A stretch of 64,000 nucleotides of DNA from Chamaecrista fasciculata (taxonomy: Eukaryota > Streptophyta > Magnoliopsida > Fabales > Fabaceae): assembly GCA_003254925.1 (NCBI GenBank), contig QANZ01011603.1, forward strand, positions 22,322 to 86,321, in the 5' to 3' direction. This document shows, piece after piece, positions 11,272 to 24,394 of the stretch. Made by a program: the position numbers and the translations under genes. The notes under the pieces were generated by a model that had not been told where the DNA came from, searched no databases, and saw only the letters and a program-made list of their open reading frames with translations. The number at the start of each line of letters is the position of its first letter. Position 1 is the first letter of the stretch.

Positions 11272-13526
11272 ATGGATTGTAATGCTGCAAAAAAAACTCA
11301 GAAGGCTGACAGAGAAAAACTGAGGAGGGATCGGCTCAATGAGCAGTTTCTAGAACTGGGTAGCGTTTTAGGTAATGAAGTTACTATGACTAGACTTCTG
11401 AAAAACGGGGGTTGTTGGAATAGAATTCCTATTGCTAGTTCCTTTGTCAAGCAATAGATGAAATGTCAGAAGCCTCATGAAATTACTTTGTGATATGGGT
11501 TATTTAGACTGTGGACCACTTTGCATATAAAGTATTTTATTTTGAGTTATATACTGCAGAGTTTTATATGCGCAAAAAAAAAAAAAAAGTGTTGAGGTGG
11601 ATGAGTTTTTATTTGGGTCTTGTCGACATTGCTGGTTTCTTGGGTTTTTTTTAGTCAACTAATCATGAACCTTCAGAAAGTAATTGCCTGTCTAGATAGT
11701 AAAGTTGTCCCCTGAACTTATAAAACTGCATTATTTCTGCAACTCTAGATTTTGAAATAACCTGGTTTAATATTTTCATATTTTTTAACTGCAATGGTTT
11801 ATGGTTTCTTGATGTCAGCATTTACTATTTTAATTTGCGGCAAATATAATTTTAGCTGTAGCTTCTTTGGAATTCATATGTGTGGTAGTCATTTGATGTT
11901 AGTAAATGAAAGGACAAAGTGTGAAATGCAGATCCTGACAGACCCAAAAATGACAAAGCAACCATTCTTGCTGATACAATTCAATTACTGAAGGACCTGA
12001 CTTCTCAAGTTAGTAAACTCAAAGATGAATATGCTATGCTGAGTGAAGAATCCCAAGAGGTAAATTTTTATTCTGCTTGCTTTCAACCTTAGTTGTGGGG
12101 CTGATAGTGAAGCAAATTAAACAACCTCATTTTGTTAAATCCAGTTGACTCAGGAGAAAAATGATCTTAGAGAAGAGAAGGCTTCTCTTAAATCGGATAT
12201 TGAGAGCTTGAATAGTCAGTACCAGCAGCGGCTCAGGACTATGTTCCCATGGACTGCAATGGATCACTCAATTATGATGGCTCCACCTTCATATCCATAT
12301 CCAGTGCCAGTACCTGTTGCAGTTCCTCCTGGTCCGATTCCCATGCATCCGCCTATGCAGCCATACCCCTTTTTTGCAAATCAAAATCCCGGGGTCATCC
12401 CAAATCCGTGTTCAACTTTTGTACCCTATTTAGCCCCTAATACTCTTGTTGAACACCAATCCGCGCAATATGTAACCCCACCAATTCACCCAGGTAGTCG
12501 TTCCCTTGTGTCAGGCACACAAGATTCCAGAAACAAATCATCCAGGGAGAGCAAGGTTGAAAATATTGAAGGAGCAAATGATGTTACCACAGACCTGGAG
12601 TTGAAGACTCCTGGATCTACCACAGATCAGGTTAGTTGTCTCTTGGTTGTGTTAGGCATATGTGTATCCTAATTTGGAAAAGGTCAAAACCTCATTTTGG
12701 TCTAAGTGTCTAACTATAGGATGAATTCCGAATTCTGCTTTGATACTTTAACTTCTTTTTTTTTTTTTTTGCTTCTTTTTGGTCCTTAATTTTTTCCATT
12801 TGTTACAACTTTAATCTAATACATGATGTCGTATAACTTATGCCGTTATCTTTGAGTTTGACACATGACTTGAATGATTTCTCTCTCATACGTGTTTTAA
12901 TAAGTGAGTTAGTAGAGAGAGAGAGAATAATCTTCCTTCTCAGAAAGAAAAATCAAGCTCAAATCTATCTCTGTGACTAAGAATGAAGAGTTTTTTTCTC
13001 TCTCTGCCAATTTAGTTATTAGGTACGTATGAGAGAGAAATCATTAATCTTGGTTGTCAAGGTCAGATTCAACTGCAGAAATCAAACAAAATCATATTTT
13101 GGACTAACAGTGGAACAAGTGGAAAAGTTTGAGAACTAAAACATAATCCATCTTATAGTTCAAAGACCAAAATGAAGTTTTGACTTTTGAAAAGTTTTAG
13201 AAACCAATTTATAAAATATTTGACCATGACATATATGAAACAACCAGCATGTCTATATTGTTTAGGATATATAGATATAGCCAAAAATCTGCTTAATAGG
13301 TTTCCTAGCTCGGGAAATAGATTTCCCATTTAAGTATCAGATTCAAGTTTTGTGTACCTGATGGGTTTTTCAGGAGTTATCATGTGAGCAAAGAAAATCT
13401 AGCAAGTTGTCCATGAAAGGAAGCAGTGGCGCAGAAGGGAGTTCATCTGGTAGGTGTTCTTCATCTTATAGCATACAGGATAGCTCATCAAGTAGTGTAG
13501 TTGGGAACAGAAAAGCTGATCAGTGA
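11272..13526 (+). CDS. bHLH121: bHLH transcription factor bHLH121 (URI), iron homeostasis regulator
   Basis: A nuclear IVb-group bHLH factor. In Arabidopsis bHLH121/URI, with the IVc bHLHs, turns on iron-deficiency genes such as FIT and the Ib bHLHs. Four coding exons keep phase: 11272-11371, 11932-12059, 12145-12630 and 13374-13526 (288 residues). The basic/helix 1 segment QKADREKLRRDRLNEQF lies at about 12-28, then loop and helix 2 (DPDRPKNDKATILADTIQLL), a long leucine-rich coiled coil (to about 110), and a Pro/Tyr-rich middle with the motif ELKTPGST near its end. The C-terminus is a Ser-rich tail with DSSSSSVVG. All these segments are conserved in bHLH121. The start at 11272 is the first in-frame Met of the exon. 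An upstream coding exon is not excluded. Intron 3 holds a MITE (12683-13184). Confidence 0.9.
12683..13184. mobile_element. MULE-type MITE in intron 3 of bHLH121
   Basis: The terminal inverted repeats read GTCAAAACCTCATTTTGGTC on the left and, complemented, GTCAAAACTTCATTTTGGTC on the right. A 10-bp target duplication with one mismatch flanks it (TTTGGAAAAG at 12673-12682, TTTTGAAAAG at 13185-13194). The same family appears in the intron of the second XIP gene (62221-62738) and, in part, at the centre of the palindrome near 56.4 kb. It contains GA and CT tracts that pair across the hairpin. No coding capacity. Confidence 0.8.
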
Positions 13527-14584
13527 GAAGGGATTCAATCTTTAGAGAAGGTGCTTATACTTTGAGTCCACTCTGAAGTTTGGCACTTTTTGTGCCTCTC
13601 TCCAACAATGGCTGCAAGTATCTCATACAGCTAAGTTCAAGTGTATAATAAAATCAAATTCTAGCTTTTACCAAAAAAAAAAAAAAATCAAATTCCAGCT
13701 GAAATGTATCTAGTGATTTGACTGCCATAGACCTTTCTCTATATAATTTTTAAATGTCATCTTTTGATGATTCATTAAGCTGGCACTTACTGTATTATGC
13801 TCAATAGGGTTAACACTCGAGACATTTTCTTTTACATAAATGCTGTAAGATAGAGTGCACATGTTCTTCTTTTTTTTTTCTCATTTAAATATAACTTGCT
13901 AGCTCGACAAGATGAAATATTGATTCACAGACAGTCAGACATTGATGAATGGGAGCAACTGTACTGAGCAGAGCTCGCAAAGCAAGAAGATATTGTTGAC
14001 TTTCTTCTTGGTGGTGTTTCGTTAAAGCTTTATAAAAGCACTATACTTTTTATAATTACAAGTTACCTTTTTTTCCCCCATGATACAGCGTCCTCAATGT
14101 TCTATCGTTATCAGTTGAGTAACATCCAAGAAACTTGCAGCTTAACTACAGCATGTGGTTTTTGCATTAATGATAAGGCATGCTAGTGTTAACTATGGTG
14201 AAAATTACGCAAAAAGTGACAAAAATATGCTCTCGTTTCTCCAATGAGCTTTACTTTTCTTGTACAACTACAAATCTAGTTCTATTTCCTCTTTCTTGTC
14301 TCGTCATCAGTGTTATGCATTAAAAGGACAAATTAAATTTTAATCCTTGATAGATAGAGAAAAAACTCAATTTATCCCTTTTCGTTATTACTACCATTAG
14401 TTTAGTCCTTCATAAAAAAAAAAAATCAATGTTACCTTTCTACCCAAATTTCATTCAATGTTAATAACTAAATTAATATAACATTATTCTCATATTTAAA
14501 TTTTTATGTAAATGAAAAAAAAAAAACTGAAGCTGATATTCTCTTGATTAAATTATTAAATTACAGATAAAATTTAGGATTACT
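13527..14584. other. 3' flank of bHLH121 and intergenic sequence
   Basis: The first few hundred bases after the stop are probably 3' untranslated sequence, with A-rich stretches near 13672-13686. The rest is AT-rich spacer with no gene seen. Confidence 0.5.
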
Positions 14585-15076
14585 TGTAGAGTTTAGGAAC
14601 CCTTAGGACATAAAAGAAACACAAAAACGTAGGTTTCTTGGACTGGGCAACAAGAACACCAAAAACAGAGAATATAGAGAAGAGGGATGAGACAACAAGA
14701 AGAGAAAAGAGAAACAGATTTGAGGGGAATAAATTCTGATTTTTATTCCACCAATTAATGGACTGAATACTACATTCTGATGTGCTGAGAAGCAATCATC
14801 TATATATAGAAAAATCTAATTAGAAACTAAGTGCATAACAAACTGCACCTAACAGAAATCTAACTAACTAACTGATCTAAAATCAGTTAGCAAAGTACAA
14901 CAGAAATAAGGCAAAACTGGACAGAATAATAGATTGACAATTATTTCTTAAAACTGAAATTGGCACTGAAGAATGCCATGCTGGATTTTCTACAAAACCA
15001 GCTTGGACACCTAAACTAAAAAGCTTAACTAAAAACAATACAAAAATAATCTGGAATTGTTCCCAAAAATATAACA
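14585..15076 (-). repeat. 3' LTR of the Copia element
   Basis: 492 bp, starts TGTTATATTTTTGGGAACAA and ends CTAAACTCTACA when read on the minus strand. It pairs with the 5' LTR at 19162-19639 and carries a small insertion relative to it. Confidence 0.92.
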
Positions 15077-18000
15077 AACTCCACCTTGGGATCAATTCTA
15101 GATTTTACATGATAAATCTCCTACTAAGCTTTTACATAGCTCAAATTTGTCACTTGGGACAGGTTTGGTTAACATGTCTGCTGGGTTCTCATTTGTGTGG
15201 ATCTTTAAGATGTTAACCTCCCCATTTTCAATGATTTCCCGGACAAAATGAAACCTGACTTGAATATGCTTAGTCCTAGAGTGATAGGCGTCGTTTTTAG
15301 CTAAGTGTATAACACTTTGACTATCCGAATAAACTGAAACAGCTTCCTTGAAGACTTCCAACTCAGTTCCCAAGCCTTTTAGCCAAATAGTTTCCTTGAT
15401 TCCTTCGGTTGCTGACACATACTCAGCTTCCGTGGTTGAAAGAGCCACAATAGGTTGAAGTGTAGCCTTCCAACTAACAGCTCCTGATGATATTCTAAAG
15501 ATGAAACCAGAAGTTGATTTTCTTTTATCCCGATCTCCTGCAAAATCAGAATCTACATAGCTAACAATACCCAAAAGATCATTAGATTTTTCATAAACAA
15601 TCCCTAGGTCAAATGTGCCTTTTAGATACCTAAGTATCCACTTAACAGCAGCCTAATGTTGCTTGTCGGGGTTGTGCATATACCGGCTAACAATACTGAC
15701 AGCATAGGCCAGATCTGGCCTAGAATAAACCATAGCATACATGAGGCTGCCCACAACACTTTGATATGGTACTTTGGCCATTTCATCAATTTCAAAATCA
15801 AATTTGGGACAAAGATCAGAAAATAGCATAAAATGAGGAGCTAGAGGAGTAGAGACAGCTTTAGAATCATGCATATTAAATTTTTCTAAGACCCTATTAA
15901 TATAAGATCTTTGTGATAAAAACAATTTCCCACTAACTCTATCTCTATAGATTTCCATTCCTAGAATTCTCTTAGCTGGTCCTAAATCCTTCATTTCAGA
16001 TTTAAGTAAGGCCTTTAATTCCTTAATCATTTCACAACTAGAAGAAATTAGAAGCATATCATCAACATAAAGAAGGAGATAGATGAAAATATCACTAGAA
16101 AACAGTTTGAAATAAATGCAACTATCAAACTGACTTCTAGAGAAATTATTGGAAAGCATAAAATTGTCAAACCTCTTGTACCATTGCCTAGGGGCTTGCT
16201 TTAGCCCATAGAGTGACTTGTTCAACTTACAAACTTCCATCTCCCTTCCTTTGACTATGTAGCCTTTGGGTTGAGCCATGAAAATGTCTTCCTCAAGCTC
16301 TCCATTTAAGAAAGCTGTTTTGACATCCATTTGCTCCATCTCAAGATTGTGTTGAGCTACTAATGCAAGCATAAATCTGATTGATGTGTGCTTGACCACC
16401 GGGGAAAAAATTTCATTGAAATCTATTCCCTCCTTTTGATGATATCCTTTCACAATGAGCCTTGCTTTCCACCTTGGCTCTTCTACTCCCGGTATGCCTT
16501 GCTTTCTTTTGAACACCCATTTACAACCGAGTATTCTTCGATTTATGGGTTTCTCACACAACTCCCATGTTTCATTTTTGTAAATGCTATCAATCTCTTC
16601 ATCCATGGCAGCCCTCCATTTGATTGAATCTGACCCATTGATAGCTTCTTCATAAGTTGATGGCTCATCTTCATTATTAACATTTTGAGCCAAATAGAGA
16701 GCATAGGCAATTGATCCTTGCTCATCTATGAACCGGGTAGGTTTTCTAGATACTCTTTTTTCTCTATCACGAGCAACGGAGTATTTTTTAGGCTGACTTG
16801 TTTGCTGGACAGCAGCTTCTTCTTGTTAAATGGGAGCCATTATAGAGGGTCTTTGAGGTTCCGGAATACCTTGTAGGGTTGAAGTAAAATCTGGACTTTT
16901 ATTTATAATCTCCACCTCGATTGAATCATTGTGAGGTTGAGAGAAATCTTCACAAGTAGAAGAAGAAGCAGAAACTTGTGCAAGAAAAGGAAAATCAAAC
17001 TCATTAAAAATAATATTTCTACTAAGGATAATTTTCTTAGAATCTAAAGACCATAACTCGTACCCTTTAGATTCATGACTATAGCCTAGGAATAAACATT
17101 TAATAGACCTAGGTTCTAGTTTTCCATCATTCACATGAGCATAAGAGGTACAACCAAAAACTCTTAATTTTGAGTAATCTAGAGGTTTACCCGACCATAT
17201 TTCCTCGGGTACTTCATTGTTTAGGGATGAATGTGGTGATCTATTGATGAGGTAACATGCGGTATTGGCTGCCTCTGCCCAGAATTCCTTCTTCTTCCAT
17301 AATCCAGCATTAGAAAGCATGCCCCGGGTCCTTTCCAAGATAGTTCGGTTCAGCCGCTTCGCAACCCCATTTAGTTGTGGTGTTCCCGGTATAGTTTTGT
17401 GCTTCGCAATACCATTATCAACACAAAATTGGTCAAATTCCTTGTTACAAAATTCCAAACCATTATCAGTTATAAGTTTCTTAATTCTAAGCCCGATCGG
17501 ATTTTCAATCAGATTTGTAAACTCCTTAAATTTTGTAAATGCTTCACTTTTGTGCTTTAAAAAATACACCCAAACTTTCCTAGAAAAGTCATCAACTATA
17601 GTCATCATGTAGGATTTACCTCCTAGAGAAGGAACCCTTGAAGGTCCCCACAAATCAGTGTGTAGGTACCCAAGTTTTGACTCAGTTGTATGCTGCCCTT
17701 TGGTGAAACTTACTCTCTTTTGCTTCCCCAAAACGCAGTGCTCACAGAACTGCAAATCTGTGATGTTTTGGTCTCCAAAACAGCCCCTTTTGCTGAGTAT
17801 TTGTAACCCTTTGGAGCTCATGTGACCAAGCCTCATGTGCCAAAGTTCTGAAGTGTCCTTTTGAGTGATATTATGGGCTTGTGAAACATATTCAGAATTA
17901 GTAATGGTGGAACCAATAAGGTAATAAAGATTACCTTTCCTTTCTCCCTTCATGAGAGTGATTGATCCTCTTGATATCTTGAGTTCTCCACCTTGAGCTG

Positions 18001-19161
18001 AATACCGGCATCCATTTGCCTCAAGAGTCCCAAGAGAGATCAGATTTTTCTTTATTTCGGGTACATAACGGACATTAGAGAGAGTTCTAACAAGTCCATC
18101 ATGTGTCTTGATTTGTATACTTCCTTTCCCTTCAATTTTGCAAGCGGCATTGTTACCCATTGTAATTGTTCCTGAATTCACAGATTCAAATGCATTAAAC
18201 CAGTGCCTATTTGGGGTAATATGAAATGTGCAACCAGAATCCATGATCCACTTATCTTTTTCAGATGTTGTGGAGGACAAGACCACAAGAACATCACCAT
18301 CGGTGTCAGATTCAGCTACAGCAGCCTCTGGTTGTGTCTTTTGGTGCTTATTCTTTTCTTCTTTTTCCTTCTTATTCTTTAGTTTGTAGCATTCTGACAC
18401 ATCATGACCAGTTTTCTTGCAATATTTGCAAGATTTGTTATTGTTCTTGTCTTTAGACTTGGATCTTTGTTGCTTCTTGTTGTCATTCTTTTCTTAGGGT
18501 CTCCCACGTGTTAATAAAGCATCTCCTTTCTTTTCTTGTGGAGTATCCAAATCAAATCTTTCTTTGGACAGCAAGTTTGATTTTACATCTTCAAAAGAAA
18601 GAGTATCAAAATTAGCACTATACAACATAATTTCTTGAAAATGCCTATAAGAGGGAGGAAGAGATACAACCAATAGGACAGCTTTGTCCTCATCTTCTAT
18701 TTTGACATCTAGATTTTCCAAATCAATAACTAGAGAATTGAATTCATCTAGATGATTTCTTATTGATGTAGATTCAACCATTTTGAGTGAGAAAAGCCTT
18801 CCTTTGAGTCTAAGCTTGTTAGCTAGATTCTTTGTCATGTAGAGGCTCTCCAATTTGTTCCAAATGCTGACGGTAGTAGTCTCTTTAATCACTTCTCGCA
18901 ATACCTCTTCAGTAAGGCAGAGTTGGATGGCTGCAAGTGCTCTTCTATCAATGTCACTCCATGTTTCATCATCCATGGAGGCTGGTTTATGAGCTTTCCC
19001 TTCAAGGGCTCGGTACAGCCCATTAGTAGTCAGCACAGCTGACATTTGCACCTTCCAAATGGAGAAGTTGATGTGCCCATCAAACTTCTTTATGTCACAC
19101 CTAGCAATGGTTGACATTATTCTCTAAATCTTGCTGCCAAGAACCTGGCTCTGATACCACT

Positions 19162-19639
19162 TGTAGAGTTTAGGAACCCTTAGGACATAAAAGAAACACA
19201 AAAACGTAGGTTTCTTGGATTGGGCAGCAAGAACACCAAAAACAGAGAATATAGAGAAGAGGGATGAGAAAACAAGAAGAGAAAAGAGAGACAGATTTGA
19301 GGGGAATAAATTCTGATTTTTATTCCACCAATTAATGGACTGAATACTACATTCTGATGTGCTGAGAAGCAATCAGCTATATATAGAAAAACCTAATTAG
19401 AAACTAAGTGCATAACAAACTGCACCTAACAGAAATCTGATCAGTTAGTAAAGTACAACAGAAATGAGGCAAAACTGGACAGAATAATAGATTGACAATT
19501 ATTCCTTAAAACTGAAATTGCCACCGAAGAATGCCATGCTGGATTTTCTACAAAACCAGCTTGGACACCTAAACTAAAAAGCTTAACTAAAAACAATACA
19601 ACAGAAAAATAATCTGGAATTGTTCCCAAAAATATAACA
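19162..19639 (-). repeat. 5' LTR of the Copia element
   Basis: 478 bp with the same ends as the 3' LTR. On the minus strand it is followed by the primer-binding site TGGTATCAGAGCC. Differences from the 3' LTR are a dozen or so substitutions and two short indels by eye. Confidence 0.92.
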
Positions 19640-20074
19640 TTAGTATAACTGTAATCATTTTTTAAAGATTAAATTACAAATCACTCTATAGGTTGATGAC
19701 TAAAGTTTAGTTTTTCTCTACATTAATATAACAAGAGAGCGTTAGTCATAGTTTACCATAGATATAAAATTGTAGGATCTTATTAAGAATGTCCTTTTTT
19801 TGCTAGTGAAGCGTGTTGAGTTGTTTCATTGGCACATGGTATGATAACTCAATGCTCCCATATTTCTTCTCAATCAAGATACTACTTTGGCATCCCACAT
19901 TTCCAAAGACTCGTACAGACAGAACAAGAAGCAGACATACACAAGTTACACTCAAAGAATATATGCCAAAGGCAAGCAAGCAAGTACTAAAAGCAAACCT
20001 ATATCTCATCAGACATTAACATTATATATATATATAAACATAAACATGTCTGTCTATGTCTGAATTAAGGTAAT
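19640..20074. other. Intergenic sequence
   Basis: AT-rich spacer that includes the upstream region of the small membrane protein gene. A microsatellite of AT lies near 20024-20034. No gene seen. Confidence 0.5.
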
Positions 20075-20488
20075 ATGATGGAGTGGTTGTATCCAAAGAG
20101 GAGGGGTGGTCCAGAATGGAAAAGACAGAGCATGTCCTCCAATATTTCTGCTCCTCCACTTCATTTCCTCATGATATTTGGCATTGTTATCAGCTTATTG
20201 TGGTTTTCACAGTACACAGAGTACAAATCTCAGCTTAATCATGCAGCCTCTAATTTCAACCTATTCCTCTTGTCATTGCCCATCTTGTTGATTTTCATCA
20301 TCACCACATATTCTAACATCAGAAGGCTCAGCTTCCGTTTGATCCATTCAGAGCATGAATCACTCCAACAACAACAAAGAGCTGGTGTATCTGTTTCTCC
20401 TTGGAGTGTAGCCATCTTGCTGCTTATACTTCTTGTCTTGCTTTGGTACCAATCCTCGTTTCAGTCCAAGTGGTTTGGACCTCTTTAG
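20075..20488 (+). CDS. Small plant three-span membrane protein, function unknown
   Basis: A single-exon frame for 137 residues. A basic N-terminus (YPKRRGGPEWKRQ) is followed by hydrophobic segments at about 29-44, 61-79 and 109-126, then the C-terminal signature SPWSVAILLLILLVLLWYQ and SSFQSKWF. The same C-terminal pattern (SPWxVA, then YQSSF and WF) occurs in the gene at 22077-22472, so the two are paralogues. The pattern recurs in small plant proteins with no assigned function. Two Met codons stand together at the start, either of which could be used. The C-terminus is short and polar, as in a multi-pass protein. The two genes lie tail to tail 1.6 kb apart, pointing to an inverted local duplication. 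Confidence 0.75.
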   Translation: MMEWLYPKRRGGPEWKRQSMSSNISAPPLHFLMIFGIVISLLWFSQYTEYKSQLNHAASNFNLFLLSLPILLIFIITTYSNIRRLSFRLIHSEHESLQQQQRAGVSVSPWSVAILLLILLVLLWYQSSFQSKWFGPL

Positions 20489-22076
20489 AAATCAGATTAG
20501 TTAATTCTTCATATATAGATACACAGAATATTCTATATGTTGTCCTTCCACATATTTTACTTTCTAATTTTTGTGAGCACTAAGTTGGAGATTAAATTTC
20601 TTTTGATCTTTGAATTTATTTTTAAACTATGATTTAGTCTCTAGATACTGGTCTCTTGATTTTTTTGTACATTTGTTAATTATTTAGTCTTTAAAATATT
20701 TTTTTGTAAAGATTAAATAATTGGTGTTTGTAATAAAAAAATCGGATCAAAAAGTGTTTTTGTAATATTAAGAGACTAAACTATAATTTGAAGATAAATT
20801 TAAAGAGTAAAAAAATATTTTGTTCTATTCTGAAAACTTGTCACCAAATTGTACAACCGTCCTTATTGAAGCATGTCTTTTACGGTTGGAGTTCTTGTCT
20901 TTTAGATTTCATGGTTGATTGGTTTCATTGTTTGGTGTTTTTATGTTATTGGTTGTAACTTGTAAGTGAGAATTATGAGGGCAGAACAACTCACTGTCAC
21001 ACTGTAATACACGAAGCTTCGTAGTTGTATTTTTGTCGCAAGCGAAAGCATAGGAGAGAGAGAGAGATAAAGTTTTTAGTAAAAGAAAAAATGAGTAACG
21101 TAACAAATTAGTTTTAACATTCATAAACGCTTACAGTTATAGTTCCCATACATTTTTTAATGTACTAGTTAAATTGAAAATATATCTTACTCGTTACTAA
21201 TTAGTCCTGTATTGATATGACCTATAACTATCATCTTTTTTCTTTCTTTTGTTAAACGATCATCTATCCATGGCTACAATCTGTAAAACCCTTGAGGTAA
21301 ATAATGACAAAATGATTAGTTTATAACAAGTTAGATCTTTTATAAAAACAAAGTAAAGCACTGAAGAAAAGTATTTAAAATATGAAACTAGTAAATTTTA
21401 TTTATAGAATTGAGAATTAAATTATTACTTTTAAATGATTTTAGTTCAATATGAGTTGAAATACATGCGTGATGATGACTTTTCAAACACACTTTACAAC
21501 TCACCACGTCATTGTATTCTGTATGAAAGAAGATGCTTATTAGTGGTTTACCTAGAGAGTAAGGAAGGTCCAAAATGGAAAGAAAGTTTTCCTGCACTGA
21601 TTGATTATGATTCAAAGATGAAGCATGAGTGACATGGACTGAAATTCCATTATTTTATAAGAAAAGAACAAACGTATGTTAGACTAATACCTTTCTTCTC
21701 CACTCACTTCACCACCCTAATGGGCCAAATATTGACTAGCAATAGCAATCTTAACAAGAGCAAGAAATACATAATTTCAAAATTTTGAATATGAAAATAC
21801 AAAATCCTAAAGGTGCCTAATTTATCATAAATATTTTATGGTTTTCAAGATTGAAGGTAGTATTTCATCTTCTTTAAACAAGATTCAAACATGATAAACC
21901 AAATTCATACAACACCATCTTCTATTACCATCATATATTTACAATAATCACTAAATATGTATCACAGCTTCAATCTAGACAAAGAAACCCCAGAAAACCA
22001 AATCAAACCTCTAGACAAAGAAACCAAACCAACCGAAAAGAAAACAGAAAAGAAAAGCTGAAATTTTAAAATGAAA
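20489..22076. other. Intergenic region between convergent paralogues
   Basis: Contains the 3' flanks of both small membrane protein genes. The middle is AT-rich, with a GA-repeat near 21054-21069. No further gene seen. Confidence 0.5.
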
Positions 22077-22472
22077 TCAGAAAAACCAGCCCTCAAGAAA
22101 AGAAGATTGATACTGAACCATGATGAGAAGGATGACAATAAGAGCAGCCACACCCCAAGGAGAGCTTCCTTCTGAAGCAAGGCGATGAGTCATCCTTCTT
22201 CTCTCCCATGGCGATGATCCAAAGAACCACCAATCAGAAGCTTCCATGGAAGACAACCATCGAACTAGGATCAAAATCGCAACTGGGGTCGCGAATAAAA
22301 CCCAACCCAATTGTTGTTCGGCAGTTTCAACGACATCCTCGTACGAGAAGTACCATGAGATGCCGAGGAAGACGAAGATCACGGCGAGAATTAGAAGAAC
22401 AGGGTATGGCAGAGGGCTAAGAGTGAACCCATCAAAAACAGAGGATCCTCTGCTTCTATCGTAGTAGGCCAT
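22077..22472 (-). CDS. Small plant three-span membrane protein, paralogue of the gene at 20075
   Basis: A single-exon frame for 131 residues starting MAYYDRSRGSSVFDG. Hydrophobic segments lie at about 22-42 (PYPVLLILAVIFVFLGISWY), 56-71 (GWVLFATPVAILILV) and 105-120 (VAALIVILLIMVQYQ). The C-terminus SSPWGVAALIVILLIMVQYQ then SSFLEGWFF matches the neighbour's. A stretch of aromatic and charged residues (DWWFFGSSPWERRR) lies between spans 2 and 3. The function is not known. Codon use is richer in GC than in its neighbour, and the open frame is clean. The upstream region has no clear TATA box by eye. Confidence 0.8.
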   Translation of the reverse strand: MAYYDRSRGSSVFDGFTLSPLPYPVLLILAVIFVFLGISWYFSYEDVVETAEQQLGWVLFATPVAILILVRWLSSMEASDWWFFGSSPWERRRMTHRLASEGSSPWGVAALIVILLIMVQYQSSFLEGWFF

Positions 22473-24394
22473 TGATTGATGATGGGATCAGTATGAGAAA
22501 GAAAGAAAGAAAACAAAATAAGATGATGGAAGGTTCGATTTTGGAGATGATGGTTTTGAAACTTTGAATGTGTATGTGAGTGTGAAAAAGGCACTTCATA
22601 GTGATCTAAAGACGCGTTTCGGTTATCCCGCAAAATGGGCAAAAGCTCTGTCCAAAAGCAACAAAACATAGAAAAACAGTGTCACATTATTTACTAGTAA
22701 CGCTATTTTTATTTTATTTTTTGTTTAATATTATAAAATTTTGTGAAAAAAAAACCTCTTCAAAAACTTTTGAAATTTTAATTTTGTATATTAATCTCTT
22801 TTATTAATTTTTTTAACTATTATTAACTATCAGAGTAATTAATTTTTGTTTGAATCAATATAAAGTGCAAGAGTTATCGTAAAATTACAAAATCAGTTAT
22901 TCTTTTATTAAAAATCTTAACAAACTAAGTTATTTGCATTTTGCACAAAATACAAAATTTATGAGATATTTTTACTTTCTGAAATTGAGAGTTTTTGACA
23001 CAATAACTAAAGTTTATAAATTTTTTTTTATATTTTAGCTAAATTTTATTAACTCCGATTTTTGTATATTGAACTTTTTATCAAAAATTATTAATTTTTA
23101 ATTATTATCCTATTTAATAATTTCCTTATAATAGTTAAAAATCTAAAACTAAGAGGCTTTGAATTCTCTACCATAATTTTTTCATGTTGTGTCCATTGTT
23201 TGATAAATCTAAACTATTTATAAAATCTAGCAACTCATATTATGTTAGGTGCATGTCCTCCCTTGATCTTTTAAAATTTGCATTCAATTTTTTTCACTTT
23301 CATGATCGGAAGTTTATAACCTTGCCGTTGAATGATATTTTCTTTGATGATTAGCCAAAGCGTCGATGAGAGTGGACTTGTCAGAGCTACAATGTTCATC
23401 ATAGTGACAACCTTGTGAAATTGGATCAGTTAAAATTAGTTTTAGATGAAGTTTATAAAATTCTAATATAATATTATTAAGTGAAAATAAATATGAAGAA
23501 AAGTGGAGTACTAATGCAACAATGTAGGATTAAATATATTATTATATTAGATTTTATCAACTTTACAAAAAAACTAACTTTAGCTGATCCATCTTCCAAT
23601 CTTGTTACTATTTCCTTTTTATTAAAAAAGACCATGTTGCTATAAAAATATAGTATACTCCCGATCATTAGACTATCATTAATTTCATTTCACTATAAAT
23701 TACAGAACATATTAGGAATAATACAAAAAAAAAAATTATTGCTGAGAGTGTGAGTATATAATATTTTGCAGCCAAGTACAGAAGCTGTTTTAGTAGAACT
23801 TTATTTATTTGATATAATAACCATTGCCACTTAAACTACAAAATTTGGACGTCTTTATCCTATATCTCACTAAAAGCAACCCCACTACTATTTATTTTTT
23901 AAAACTAGTGTAACTATAGTGGTTGTACAATTAAAGTCAACCCACCCAGGTATGAACGAAAATAATTAAACTCATGTGGGCACAGATTTGCCACAATCAC
24001 CCATGGTTATTGCTCCCTGCTTACCTGATTGTTTGTTTGTTTTTTTCATACTTACCAGCCTACGTACACCACTATTTATATATGATTTTTATTTATTTTT
24101 TAATGTTTGATAGAGCTCTTGATTGTAATACACAATTATTTAAAAAGTTTTGTAATTTGACACTATATCTTCATTATGAAGTGTATACATAATACATAGA
24201 CACACACACACACTCATATATGTATATATATATATATATATATAATTATTTATATATCCACGANAATTTTTTTTTTTTTTATTTAAGAGAGTCAACTTAC
24301 AAAAGGCAGGTAGTGTAACCTGCTAAACAATATTGAAGGAAATTGAAAAAGCTACTATCTACAATGGCATGTGTGTGATTGAAAGTGATGTGTG
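22473..24394. other. AT-rich intergenic region
   Basis: The first 200 bases are the likely 5' region of the small membrane protein gene. The rest is AT-rich with no gene seen. A compound microsatellite (AC then AT) lies at about 24199-24244, and one N is present near 24264. Confidence 0.5.

Larger units (their letters stand above)
14585..19639 (-). mobile_element. Ty1/Copia LTR retrotransposon, Tork (Tnt1-like) lineage
   Basis: A whole-length element of 5055 bp on the minus strand. It has two LTRs (5' LTR 19162-19639, 3' LTR 14585-15076), each beginning TG and ending CA. A primer-binding site complementary to initiator Met-tRNA lies just inside the 5' LTR at about 19147-19159, and a purine-rich tract just inside the 3' LTR. 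Domain order on the minus strand is gag (about 18.5-19.1 kb), protease and integrase (about 16.9-18.4 kb), reverse transcriptase (about 15.7-16.7 kb) and RNase H (about 15.1-15.6 kb). Integrase before reverse transcriptase marks Copia, and the proteins resemble Tnt1 closely. The coding region is broken in about three places, so this is a fossil. The LTRs look about 97 percent identical by eye apart from small indels, which suggests insertion roughly one to two million years ago. The flanking 5-mers TTACT and TTAGT are a near-match for a target duplication. Confidence 0.93.
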
